Positions 24,552 to 32,144 of a stretch of 40,167 bases of DNA are shown one piece after another. The notes beneath the pieces are model-generated. The model saw nothing but the letters and a program-made list of their open reading frames with translations. It was not told where the DNA came from and did not search any database. Position numbers and translations under genes: made by a program. Within the stretch, counting starts at the first letter, position 1, and each line of letters opens with the position of its first letter. Source of the DNA: CAZJWR01 sp964549765 (GTDB lineage: Bacteria > Zixibacteria > MSB-5A5 > GN15 > JAAZOE01); assembly GCA_964549765.1 (NCBI GenBank), contig CAZJWR010000036.1:1-40167 (forward strand), written 5' to 3'.

Positions 24552-25832
24552 GTGGAACCCAGCCAATTGATTCCCGGCGTCAACGACGCCTTGCAGAGTC
24601 CCGAATGGTCGCTGCAATTGCGTTTCTTCCTGGCCCTGGCGATTGCGTTTCTAATCGGACTGGAACGGGAAAGCGCCGGCGCCAAACGCCCGCGCGTTTT
24701 CGCCGGCGTCCGCACCTATTCCCTGCTCGGCGTGTACGGCTTCGGCTGCGCCTGGCTGTTTCATATCGGTGTGACGTGGGCGATGCCGATGGGAATGTTG
24801 TCGGTAGCGGTGCTGGTCGTAATCGCATATCTGGCAAAGCTCAAAGAGGATCATATCGGCTGGACGAGCGAGGTCGCCGCACTCCTGACGTTCATCGTCG
24901 GCGCCCTGAGTCTGCTGGCCGAAATCTGGGTACCGATGGCGCTGGGCATCGTGGGGACGTTTTTACTCTCAGAAAAAGCCCGGTTCGAGAATTTCGTCGA
25001 AAATCTCAACAAAGCCGAATTCCTTGCCGTCGTCAAATTCCTCCTGGTCACGGTGATCATCCTCCCGGTGCTTCCCAATCGCGAATTTACGCAGTTCAAC
25101 TTGAATCCCCGGCATATCTGGCAGATCGTGATATTGGTTTCGGCCATCGGATTCGCCGGTTATATGCTGGCGAAGAGATTCGGCACCCGCGTGGGGCTTT
25201 GGCTGTCCGGCCTTCTGGGAGGTATCGTATCCAGCACGGCGGTGAGTCTGGCGGCAGGCCGGATCGCGCAGAAATCGCCCGATAAAACCGGCCATGCCCT
25301 GCAAGCCTCGATTCTGGCCGGGAGCGTCATGTATTTGCGCATTCTTATCCTGATCTGGTTTATCAAACCGTCGTTCGTACCCTACATCTGGTGGAAACTG
25401 GTGTCTCTCTCCCTTATCGGGTTCGCCCTTTCGCTGAGGGTTAAATCGACTCAGCCGACTCCTGAGCGGACGGCCGTGCAGACGCCGCCGAACCCGTTCG
25501 AGATTCGCCCGGCGCTGATTTTTGCCGTGTTATTCGTCGTTCTCTCCATCATCACCAGCCTGGCCAAACAATATTACGGCGAGGCCGGGGTGCTGGTTCT
25601 GGCGGGGCTGACCGGCTTCACCGATATCGATCCGTTTATTCTGTCGGTCGTCAATCAGGCAGCGAAATTTCAGTCGGTCATCGTCGCCGCCATCCTGATC
25701 GCCATGATGAGCAACACCATCGTGAAGGGATTCTATTTTGGATTCCTATCCAAGCGGCTGCGGTGGGAAACCGCCTGGCGATATGCCGCCTGGGCGCTTT
25801 TGCACCTCCCCATAATCTTCCTTTTTTCTTGA
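24552..25832 (+). CDS. MgtC/SapB-domain membrane protein with DUF4010
   Basis: A 426-residue inner-membrane protein with about 11-12 helices. The N-terminal part (LRFFLALAIAFLIGLERE, then FAGVRTYSLLGVYG) is the MgtC/SapB domain. The remainder, containing GLLGGIVSSTAVSLAAGRIA and GLTGFTDIDPFILSVVNQAA, is DUF4010. This architecture is widespread and uncharacterised; MgtC itself is linked to magnesium stress and control of ATP synthase, but that should not be assumed here. Start is GTG with a weak, distant ribosome site, so a different start is possible. The gene stands alone rightward. Confidence 0.85.
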   Translation: MEPSQLIPGVNDALQSPEWSLQLRFFLALAIAFLIGLERESAGAKRPRVFAGVRTYSLLGVYGFGCAWLFHIGVTWAMPMGMLSVAVLVVIAYLAKLKEDHIGWTSEVAALLTFIVGALSLLAEIWVPMALGIVGTFLLSEKARFENFVENLNKAEFLAVVKFLLVTVIILPVLPNREFTQFNLNPRHIWQIVILVSAIGFAGYMLAKRFGTRVGLWLSGLLGGIVSSTAVSLAAGRIAQKSPDKTGHALQASILAGSVMYLRILILIWFIKPSFVPYIWWKLVSLSLIGFALSLRVKSTQPTPERTAVQTPPNPFEIRPALIFAVLFVVLSIITSLAKQYYGEAGVLVLAGLTGFTDIDPFILSVVNQAAKFQSVIVAAILIAMMSNTIVKGFYFGFLSKRLRWETAWRYAAWALLHLPIIFLFS

Positions 25833-25885
25833 TATAAGACGGCATCGTCGGCGGTTCTGCATCAATAAGAATATGTGAGCGAAGA

Positions 25886-26419
25886 CTATTCCGATTCGTC
25901 ATCGGATGACGGCAATTCGTCGAATTTCGCGGAATAGATGAAAAACACGCCCGCAAGGAATATCGCCAGGGCAATCGCCATGCCGAGCCATCGTGCGGAA
26001 TAAACGACATACAGCAGCAGATACAGCGACAGGCAGAAACAAAAAAGAAAGAAGATCGGGATAAGACGCGACACACCGAAAAGACGCGAGCGACTGACCC
26101 GGCGGTAGTCCGGCAGATAATGGGCGAGATCGTATCGTTTCAAAATCAAGTCCGCCGCATCCCGATGGGCCTTCAGGGAACGCTGGATATCGACGACGAA
26201 CAGCAATCCGAACAACGAGACGATAGCGACGAACCCGATGCCGAGCCAGTCGGCTTCCGGATACGGACCTTCCGGAATAAACGCCAGCGCCCCGCCGAAA
26301 AGAAAAAGGTACACCAGGGTAAACCATAGACGCTGATTTTCGAGATGCCTGACGATCGCATTATGCTGCTCATAGATGCCCCTCGCCAATTCTCGACGAT
26401 CATTGCTTGATCCGTTCAT
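25886..26419 (-). CDS. Unknown membrane protein with four helices
   Basis: A 177-residue protein. Two helix pairs (WFTLVYLFLFGGALAF with WLGIGFVAIVSLFGLLFVV, then PIFFLFCFCLSLYLLLYVV with WLGMAIALAIFLAGVFFIY) flank a cytoplasmic-looking charged segment (RSLKAHRDAADLILKRYD). The tail is acidic (DELPSSDDESE). I do not recognise the family. ATG 26419 is preferred over an upstream TTG at 26482, because the extra 21 residues look non-coding and the ATG precedes a hydrophilic N-terminus. It is convergent with the MgtC/DUF4010 gene. Confidence 0.65.
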   Translation of the reverse strand: MNGSSNDRRELARGIYEQHNAIVRHLENQRLWFTLVYLFLFGGALAFIPEGPYPEADWLGIGFVAIVSLFGLLFVVDIQRSLKAHRDAADLILKRYDLAHYLPDYRRVSRSRLFGVSRLIPIFFLFCFCLSLYLLLYVVYSARWLGMAIALAIFLAGVFFIYSAKFDELPSSDDESE

Positions 26420-26620
26420 GATTCGAAGTCCCCGCGCCAGAGTGATCTGCTGTAAGTATGGAAGACGCGCCGTCGAAGTCAAGTTTTATTACAGGTCATT
26501 TATTTCTGATACATTGGAGGGAGGTACAGAATGACTTGACATTTACTTGCCTGGATCTCACATTACCGCAGGCATAATTAATTCAATTTTATTTTTCAAA
26601 CGATCGAAAGGACGGGTGTC

Positions 26621-27310
26621 ATGCGTACGTATACCGTCATGCCGGGCGATACTCTGGGCGGGATCGCGCGGCAATTCTACACCGACGCCGGCCTGCATAA
26701 GCAACTGGCGGCGTTCAATGGCATCACCGATCCGAACCGAATCTATCCCGGCCAGATTATCGAATTGCCCGCAAAATCGGTTTTGATCGGCGGGCCGGCG
26801 ACGACGCCTGCGGCGCAGCGGGAGATCGAACCGCCGCACGGGCTGGATCAGATCGTGGCCGTGTTCGGAGACATTTTCGAATTCATCGGGCCGGACGGCG
26901 TGCCGGACCCGGGATGGGAATCGGACTACCTGACCAGAACGGCGTTGCCGTTTTCGATTCGTCTGTCGTGGGATCAGACCAAGGTCGTGAGGAATTTGTA
27001 CTGCCACAAGAAACTGGCCGGGATTTTCCCGGAGGTGTTCGCCGAGATCGAACGGAGCGGGCTGCGCGACAAAATCAAAACCTTCGGCGGCTGTTTCAAT
27101 TATCGCACCAAACGCAACGGCAGCAAGATTTCCACCCATAGCTGGGCGATCGCCATCGACCTGAACCCCACGTCGAATCTGATGGGAACCAGGGGCGACA
27201 TGGACGAGGGCGTTATCGAAATTTTTCGGGGATACGGATTCACGTGGGGCGGCGACTGGTCGGGCCGGAGCAAGGACCCGATGCATTTTCAGTTTTGCAG
27301 CGGATATTGA
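26621..27310 (+). CDS. LysM domain and M15-type peptidase (cell-wall hydrolase)
   Basis: A 229-residue protein. A LysM peptidoglycan-binding domain occupies residues 3-50 (YTVMPGDTLGGIARQFY to IYPGQIIELP). The C-terminal catalytic domain has the M15 metallopeptidase zinc ligands His173 and Asp180 (STHSWAIAIDLN) and His222 (DPMHFQF). Such enzymes cleave D-Ala-D-Ala or L-Ala-D-Glu bonds in peptidoglycan. Unusually there is no signal peptide: the LysM domain starts at the third residue, an arrangement typical of phage endolysins or cargo exported by other means. No phage genes are adjacent. The ribosome site AAAGGACGG precedes the ATG. Confidence 0.85.
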   Translation: MRTYTVMPGDTLGGIARQFYTDAGLHKQLAAFNGITDPNRIYPGQIIELPAKSVLIGGPATTPAAQREIEPPHGLDQIVAVFGDIFEFIGPDGVPDPGWESDYLTRTALPFSIRLSWDQTKVVRNLYCHKKLAGIFPEVFAEIERSGLRDKIKTFGGCFNYRTKRNGSKISTHSWAIAIDLNPTSNLMGTRGDMDEGVIEIFRGYGFTWGGDWSGRSKDPMHFQFCSGY

Positions 27311-27447
27311 CTGCCCAAAGGCAACCTGCGGCCGGGAAAACACGTATTATAACTAAAGACGTCGGGGATTGCGATTTCGACGACATCGCACGATTGAACC
27401 CGGGGACCGGATGCACTTGACTTTTCAAACGAAAGCGGGATGAACCC

Positions 27448-27987
27448 ATGGGCAAGCGGCAATCCAATCTTGATTTTCGCGGCATGGCGCTCGTTTTCAG
27501 GATCAGGGATCACTTTGCGCCGCGCCAGAAAATCATCCAGGATATCGATATCAAACCCGGATATCGTGTACTCGATTACGGGTGCGGCCCCGGAGGATAT
27601 ATCCCGGCTGTGGCCGAGATGGTCGGGCCGTCCGGTATTATCTATGCCGCCGACGTTCATCCTCTGGCAAAAGAATATGTCGAGAATATCGCCGCCAGAA
27701 ACCATCTCGGTAATGTCCGGTTCATCGAAACTGATTGCGACACCGGCCTTGCGGATCGAAGCATTGATGTCGTGCTCTTGTTCGATATCCTGCACGATTT
27801 GGACAAACCAGACCGGATCCTGGTCGAACTCGGCCGGGTGCTCAAACCGGACGGGATACTTTTTGCGAGCGATCATCATCTGAAAGAAGACGAATTGATT
27901 GCGAGAATCCAACATTCAGGGCTGTTTCAATTTTCGGGAAAAGGCAAGTACGTCTTGTCTTTCACCCCTGTGCCACGTGAGATATAA
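27448..27987 (+). CDS. Class I SAM-dependent methyltransferase (UbiE-like)
   Basis: A 179-residue methyltransferase. SAM motif I is YRVLDYGCGPGGYIPAVAE, the acidic turn IIYAADVHPLAK binds the ribose, and RSIDVVLLFDILHDL and GRVLKPDGILFASD complete the fold. The short, single-domain form fits UbiE/COQ5-like or small-molecule methyltransferases; the substrate is unknown. It is convergent with kbl; a GC-rich hairpin lies between the two stops. Confidence 0.82.
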   Translation: MGKRQSNLDFRGMALVFRIRDHFAPRQKIIQDIDIKPGYRVLDYGCGPGGYIPAVAEMVGPSGIIYAADVHPLAKEYVENIAARNHLGNVRFIETDCDTGLADRSIDVVLLFDILHDLDKPDRILVELGRVLKPDGILFASDHHLKEDELIARIQHSGLFQFSGKGKYVLSFTPVPREI

Positions 27988-27998
27988 TATCGGCACCG

Positions 27999-28017
27999 CC
28001 CGGCGCGCGACGCCGGG
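27999..28017. terminator. GC-rich hairpin between convergent genes (possible bidirectional terminator)
   Basis: CCCGGCG pairs perfectly with CGCCGGG around a five-base loop, midway between the methyltransferase and kbl stops. There is no T tract on either strand, so it may only be a transcript 3' end protector. Confidence 0.35.
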
Positions 28018-28049
28018 CCGGTTGCGGATATAATCTATCGACGGCTGAA

Positions 28050-29285
28050 TCAGCCGTTCTCTTTCTTGAATTTCCCGAGCACCGTCAGGACTTCGTCGAT
28101 ATCGCGCGAGGTATGATCGGCGCAGACCTGGAACCTGATCGTCTCGTCCCCCTTGGGAACGACCGGATAATTGAGTCCCGTGGCGAGAATACCGTTATCC
28201 CGGAGATACGCGACCAGCCGCCGGGTGCGTTCGGTATCCCGCACCAGAAGCGGCACGACCGGATGCGGGCTGGGGATGGTTTCATATCCGAGGTCGATCA
28301 GCCCCTGTTCGAACTTTTTGGTCATCTCGCCCAAATGCTTCAGCAATTTTCTTCCGTCGTCGCTGTTGAGGATTTCGACCGCTTCCAGCGCGGCGGTGGC
28401 TTCGGAGGGCGTGATGGGATTGGTATAAATATAGAACGGGTTTCTCTCGCGAAGGAAACGGATGATGCGTTCGTCGGCCGCGACATAGCCGCCGTTGACA
28501 CCGAAGGCCTTGCCGAGGGTGGCGACGATGATATCGATATGCTTGGCCCCGGTCACTTCCTCGGTGCCTCGTCCGGTGGCTCCATAGGCGCCGACGCCGT
28601 GGGAATCATCGACGACCAGCACGATATCCTTCGGAAATTGATCGTTGTATTTGGCGGTGATCTCGGACATTTTCGCCAGCGGCGCATAGTCTCCGCGCAT
28701 GCTGAACACGCCGTCGGTGACGACGATGAGATTCTCGCACTGGCCGATGGATTCCTTGATGCGCCGTTCCATTTCGTCCAGGTCGAGGTGCTTGAAGATT
28801 TTCTTGTCCTTGGGGCGGGCCAGTTTCATGGCGTTGATGATGCAGTTATGGTTCAGTTCGTCGCTGACGATAATCGTCTCCGGCGTGGTCAGCGTCACGA
28901 CAACACCCAGCATGGTCGTATAGGCCGAACTGTGCAGCATGCAACCGCCGCGGCCGTGGAATTCCGCCAGGCGCTTTTCCAGCTTCAGATGCGGCCGGTA
29001 GGTGCCGCTAATGAAGCGCACCGCGCCGGGCCCAACCCCGAAATCATCGGAGCCGTCCTCCTCGGCCTTGCGCATCCGCTTGAGAAACTGCAAGCCGAGA
29101 TAGGAGTTGGAATTCATGCGGATGAATTCCTTGTCGCCGTGTCCGTCCAGCAAAAAACGCGGGCCATGATCGTCCTTGGCCTTTTTCACCTTCACCACGA
29201 CCTGTTCGTCGCCTTTGGTGATACCGAACTTTACCAGTTCATCGACCTGTTCCTGCAAATATCGGGCGAAATTTTCCACGGGCAT
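28050..29285 (-). CDS. kbl: Glycine C-acetyltransferase (2-amino-3-ketobutyrate CoA ligase)
   Basis: A 411-residue alpha-oxoamine synthase (fold type I PLP enzyme). The PLP lysine is in IIVATLGKAFGVNGG, the PLP-phosphate region includes VVDDSHGVGAYGATGRG, and the substrate-binding segment is NSNSYLGL. It cleaves 2-amino-3-ketobutyrate with CoA into glycine and acetyl-CoA. AONS (BioF) is the main alternative from sequence alone, but the gene lies 18 bases behind a threonine dehydrogenase gene, which makes Kbl the better call. Cytoplasmic. Confidence 0.92.
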   Translation of the reverse strand: MPVENFARYLQEQVDELVKFGITKGDEQVVVKVKKAKDDHGPRFLLDGHGDKEFIRMNSNSYLGLQFLKRMRKAEEDGSDDFGVGPGAVRFISGTYRPHLKLEKRLAEFHGRGGCMLHSSAYTTMLGVVVTLTTPETIIVSDELNHNCIINAMKLARPKDKKIFKHLDLDEMERRIKESIGQCENLIVVTDGVFSMRGDYAPLAKMSEITAKYNDQFPKDIVLVVDDSHGVGAYGATGRGTEEVTGAKHIDIIVATLGKAFGVNGGYVAADERIIRFLRERNPFYIYTNPITPSEATAALEAVEILNSDDGRKLLKHLGEMTKKFEQGLIDLGYETIPSPHPVVPLLVRDTERTRRLVAYLRDNGILATGLNYPVVPKGDETIRFQVCADHTSRDIDEVLTVLGKFKKENG

Positions 29286-29303
29286 CGGTCTCTCTCCTCG
29301 TTA

Positions 29304-30275
29304 TCAATATTTCTTTTCGGCCAGTTTGGATATCTTCTCGCCGACCTTGCCGATCATATCGGCGGTCATGGTTTCGAGATCGTAGTGCGGATCCCATCCC
29401 CACTCTTCGCGCGCCGCTGAATCGTCCATCGAATCGGGCCAGGCATCGGCGATTTTCTGCCGGGACGGATCGACCTCATAGGCGATCTCGAATTCCGGAA
29501 TATGCCGGCGGATTTCGTCGGCCAAAACCTCCGGCGTGAAGCTCATGGCCGTTATATTATACGCATTGCGGTGCACCAGCCGCGACGGTTCGGCTTCCAT
29601 GAGTTCGATCATGGACTTGACCGCATCCGGCATGTACATCATGTCCAGCGAGGTGTCGGCACTGAGATAGCAGCTATACCGCTTATGCTTGATGGCGTCG
29701 AAAAAAATCTCGACGGCGTAATCGGTCGTGCCGCCGCCCGGTTCGGTTTCATAGGATATCAGGCCGGGAAAGCGGACGCCCCGGGTGTCGACCCTGAACC
29801 GTTTGAAATAGTAATCGCACAGCAGTTCCCCAGTCAGCTTGGACACGCCGTACATCGTCTCCGGGCGCATGATCGTCTCCTGCGGCGTCCGGTGTTTCGG
29901 CGTCGAGGGGCCGAAGGCACCGATCGAGCTGGGGAAAAACAGGGCGCACCGATACTGGCGGGCGGCTTCGAGCATATTGTACAAACCGCCGACGTTGACG
30001 TGCCACGCCACCGCCGGGCGGGTTTCGCCGATGGCCGACAGGATGGCCGCCAGGTGATAGATGGTGTCGACTTGATACTGCTGCATGACCCGGGTGATGT
30101 GGTGCTCGTCGAGAACGTCGAGGAACTCGAATGGGCCGGAATCGCGTAATGTCTTGTCGTCCGGCATCCGGATATCGGTGGCGATCACCCGCTCTTCCCC
30201 GTATTTCTTGCGCAGCGCCACCGTCAGTTCCGATCCGATCTGACCGATCGCACCCGTGATGAGAAAAGTCGTCAT
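29304..30275 (-). CDS. tdh: L-threonine 3-dehydrogenase, short-chain (epimerase-like) type
   Basis: A 323-residue extended SDR enzyme. The NAD-binding TGAIGQIG is at residues 7-14, and the catalytic YxxxK is in YGVSKLTGELL. The RFPGLISYETEPGGGTTDYAVEIF stretch, shown here only as RFPGLISY and GGGTTDYAVEIF, is typical of the SDR-type threonine dehydrogenases known from Flavobacterium and archaea, not the zinc MDR type of E. coli. It oxidises threonine to 2-amino-3-ketobutyrate, the substrate of kbl just downstream. A promoter and a long GC hairpin precede it. Together they convert threonine to glycine and acetyl-CoA. Confidence 0.92.
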   Translation of the reverse strand: MTTFLITGAIGQIGSELTVALRKKYGEERVIATDIRMPDDKTLRDSGPFEFLDVLDEHHITRVMQQYQVDTIYHLAAILSAIGETRPAVAWHVNVGGLYNMLEAARQYRCALFFPSSIGAFGPSTPKHRTPQETIMRPETMYGVSKLTGELLCDYYFKRFRVDTRGVRFPGLISYETEPGGGTTDYAVEIFFDAIKHKRYSCYLSADTSLDMMYMPDAVKSMIELMEAEPSRLVHRNAYNITAMSFTPEVLADEIRRHIPEFEIAYEVDPSRQKIADAWPDSMDDSAAREEWGWDPHYDLETMTADMIGKVGEKISKLAEKKY

Positions 30276-30320
30276 CTCGTGTAACCCTTACTTGCCAAAA
30301 GCGCTCTACCCTCTTACGCT

Positions 30321-30342
30321 CCGGCCCGTGGAGCACGGCCGG
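30321..30342 (-). other. Leader hairpin upstream of tdh
   Basis: CCGGCC-GTG pairs with CAC-GGGCCGG (one bulged G, three-base loop) in the predicted tdh leader, between the promoter and the start codon. No T tract follows. It may be an mRNA-stabilising or control element. Confidence 0.35.
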
Positions 30343-30357
30343 CATTATCAAAAGGCA

Positions 30358-30386
30358 TATATACGAATTCGGAAAAGGGAAATCAA
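30358..30386 (-). promoter_or_regulatory. Promoter of tdh-kbl
   Basis: Read leftward, TTGATT (30386-30381) and TATATA (30363-30358) are 17 bases apart, giving a leader of about 75 bases. Confidence 0.55.
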
Positions 30387-30409
30387 GAGGCGCTCTCGAG
30401 AATCGACCG

Positions 30410-31390
30410 TCACTGTTGCTTTATCCAGGCGGCGATATTGTCGATGACCGTTTCATCGACGGGCGCGGCGTTTTCCGGGGGCTTGGTGACGCCGATGGTC
30501 ACCGAATCGGAAGCCGGTTGATACCAATGATTCAGGCCGTCATACAATTTGAACTGTACGTTTTTCCGGCCGGACAGGGTCTTCTCCCAGATGGCAAAAT
30601 CCGATGCGGCGGTTTCCTTGTCCCGGCCGCCCTGGAGAATGAGAAACGGCTTATTCATCTGTTTGGCGGCTGCGACACCATTGTTGTCCATGAGATCGTA
30701 CCAGACCCGGGCGGGTGCAAAAAAGAGAATTTGTTCGGGCGGGACTTTCCTGTCGACCAGCCGCCGAACGAGGTCTTTGGCGTCTTTTTCAATTTCCTTG
30801 TGCGCAGTCGGACCGCCGGGTATATCGGTCATACTTTCCAAGAGCGTTTCGTCCGGCGGACGGGCGGCGGCCGAAAGCAGAATGACGCCGGCCAGGTTGC
30901 TATCACGCCGGGCGACCAGCGGCGCGACGAATCCTCCGAGGGCATGCCCGGCGAGAAAAATTCTGGTGGTATCGAGCAGGTCAGGCTCCATCCTGACATA
31001 TGCGATAATCGCGGAGAGGTCATCGAGCAGGTATTTATCGAGATCGAAATTCGCGACCACATCCGGCCCCAGCGTGAAGGCGCGGCTGTCGAAACGAATC
31101 GAGGCTATCCCTTTGGAGGCCAGGCCCCAAGCGATATCGCGAAACGGTTTGGCGTCCCCGATCGATTCGTCACGGTCGCGCAGGCTGAAGCCGCTGTAGA
31201 GGATTACGACTGGATTCGGCTCATTGGTCCTCGCTGTAGTCATCGATATATTCAGCGGGTACTCCCCCTGCATGGTAAAGTCAACCTCGCTGAAGGCGCT
31301 GGTATCGATGTAAGCCGGGATAGTGCCGCCGGCGGCCGGCGCGACCAGCGCGGCGCAGATCAACACAATAGCTGCCATCCAATTTTTCAT
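30410..31390 (-). CDS. Secreted alpha/beta-hydrolase-fold protein without serine nucleophile
   Basis: A 326-residue protein with a signal peptide (MAAIVLICAALVAPAAGG). The fold is that of dienelactone hydrolase/acyl-peptidase-like enzymes: VVILYSGFS, FDSRAFTLGPD, then the nucleophile elbow. The elbow reads GHALGG with Ala150 where GxSxG has serine. The acid and histidine remain (ILQGGRD and LNHWYQP). As written it should be inactive as an esterase, unless the base is a sequencing error (GCC for TCC). It runs into the tdh promoter region and stands alone leftward. Confidence 0.82.
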   Translation of the reverse strand: MKNWMAAIVLICAALVAPAAGGTIPAYIDTSAFSEVDFTMQGEYPLNISMTTARTNEPNPVVILYSGFSLRDRDESIGDAKPFRDIAWGLASKGIASIRFDSRAFTLGPDVVANFDLDKYLLDDLSAIIAYVRMEPDLLDTTRIFLAGHALGGFVAPLVARRDSNLAGVILLSAAARPPDETLLESMTDIPGGPTAHKEIEKDAKDLVRRLVDRKVPPEQILFFAPARVWYDLMDNNGVAAAKQMNKPFLILQGGRDKETAASDFAIWEKTLSGRKNVQFKLYDGLNHWYQPASDSVTIGVTKPPENAAPVDETVIDNIAAWIKQQ

Positions 31391-31545
31391 ATCCGATCTC
31401 GTATTCTCCGCATTATAGATCTTTACAGGTTATACAAGATCAAAGTCGATCCGTCAACGGAAATCAGCGGCAAAATAGTTCAACAAAGCGCGACCACGGC
31501 TGTGCAATGGAGTTCATATGGCCTCGTGCGAAGTATAATTTCGTT

Positions 31546-31740
31546 GGATTTTTCCATCCCGGTGGCGTTTTTTTCGCTTAAATTCGCATCACCACGGACT
31601 CTCGTAGAGATGCGACGCGCCACGATCACGGCCTGCTCGGCATGGGCGCACGTCTTCGCAAGCGGCTAAAAAAGTAAGCGAAACAGCGAAAAGAGGATTG
31701 TCCATCATAGGGCGCCGATCGACGATCGGCGCCTTTTTTT
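31546..31740 (+). ncRNA. Candidate structured small RNA of unknown class
   Basis: A perfect TATAAT (31534-31539; the -35 is poor) and a strong terminator at 31711-31740 bound about 195 bases with no good reading frame. Inside, TTTCGCTTA (31572-31580) pairs perfectly with TAAGCGAAA (31675-31683). This encloses a hairpin with stem parts GCATC/GATGC and CTCT/AGAG. Near-identical GGATT..TCCATC words sit at both ends. I could not match it to tmRNA, 6S, SRP or RNase P RNA. Confidence 0.4.
31711..31740 (+). terminator. Strong rho-independent terminator
   Basis: GGCGCCGAT pairs perfectly with ATCGGCGCC around a five-base loop and is followed by seven Ts. No rightward protein gene precedes it, so it probably ends a non-coding transcript. 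Confidence 0.85.
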
Positions 31741-31857
31741 GTCTGCCGGATAGTTTCAAGTGACAATTACGCCGGGTGCGACGGAGTCACGCCGGTATAC
31801 CGCAGGACATCTGCCCTCGGTATATAAGCGTGAAGTGATGATTCGACCAAGAAAAAA

Positions 31858-31929
31858 AGCGGGCGATGGGGGTCGAACCCACGACGTTCAGCTTGGGAAG
31901 CTGACATTCTACCGCTGAATTACGCCCGC
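31858..31929 (-). tRNA. tRNA-Gly (CCC)
   Basis: Read leftward, a 72-base cloverleaf. The acceptor stem is GCGGGCG with CGCCCGC, the anticodon stem is TCAGC/GCTGA with loop TTCCCAA, and the T loop is TTCGACC. Anticodon CCC reads glycine GGG codons; the discriminator is T. CCA is not encoded, and a T tract follows the acceptor stem. It complements the GCC isoacceptor at 12041. Confidence 0.95.
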
Positions 31930-31953
31930 TTGGATCGTTAATCTGTCACGGCA

Positions 31954-31982
31954 AATCTAACGCGCGCCGGCGTCGCTGTCAA
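31954..31982 (-). promoter_or_regulatory. Promoter of tRNA-Gly(CCC)
   Basis: Read leftward, a perfect TTGACA (31982-31977) and TAGATT (31959-31954) are 17 bases apart, about 25 bases before the tRNA. Confidence 0.65.
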
Positions 31983-32071
31983 GACACAAAACACGGATCG
32001 GCGCCCAAATGAGCGGGTGGCGGATCGGCGAATAAACGGAACTGGAATAGCGGATTATTTGATCATTTTTC

Positions 32072-32100
32072 TTGTCGGCGGCAGACGAAAAAAATATATT
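32072..32100 (+). promoter_or_regulatory. Promoter of the CXXCH protein gene
   Basis: TTGTCG (32072-32077) and TATATT (32095-32100) are 17 bases apart, directly before the dyad at 32105-32123. Confidence 0.4.
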
Positions 32101-32104
32101 TTTT

Positions 32105-32123
32105 AATCTGTAATTCACAGATT
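32105..32123 (+). promoter_or_regulatory. Inverted repeat at the transcription start (operator candidate)
   Basis: AATCTGT and ACAGATT are perfect seven-base arms with a five-base spacer. They begin five bases after the -10, where a repressor would block initiation or a short 5' hairpin would form. Confidence 0.4.
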
Positions 32124-32144
32124 CAGCATGGCAAGGAGGAATTT

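Larger units (their letters stand above)
31391..32144. other. Intergenic region with RNA signals and no protein gene
   Basis: No convincing coding frame is present. It holds a candidate rightward small RNA (TATAAT at 31534, terminator at 31711-31740), the leftward tRNA-Gly(CCC) with its own promoter, and the rightward promoter plus dyad of the CXXCH protein gene. The first 140 bases after the hydrolase start hold no recognised element beyond space for that gene's own promoter. Confidence 0.6.

Noticed and set aside
26515..26545. Strong ribosome-site-like GGAGGGAGG before ATG-ACT-TGA, a two-codon leader
   Set aside because: A two-codon frame alone is weak evidence. The GGAGGGAGG lies in a divergent promoter region and may be chance; no attenuator structure was found downstream.
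28113..29420. 435-codon rightward open frame opposite kbl and the end of tdh
   Set aside because: Crosses the boundary of two strongly supported genes on the other strand and shows no family features.
31546..31740. Candidate RNA as tmRNA, 6S RNA or SRP RNA
   Set aside because: No tRNA-like end or tag frame with an ALAA-type end, no SRP GGAAG-type loop domain, and no 6S-like central bubble could be laid out. It was kept as an unclassified candidate only.
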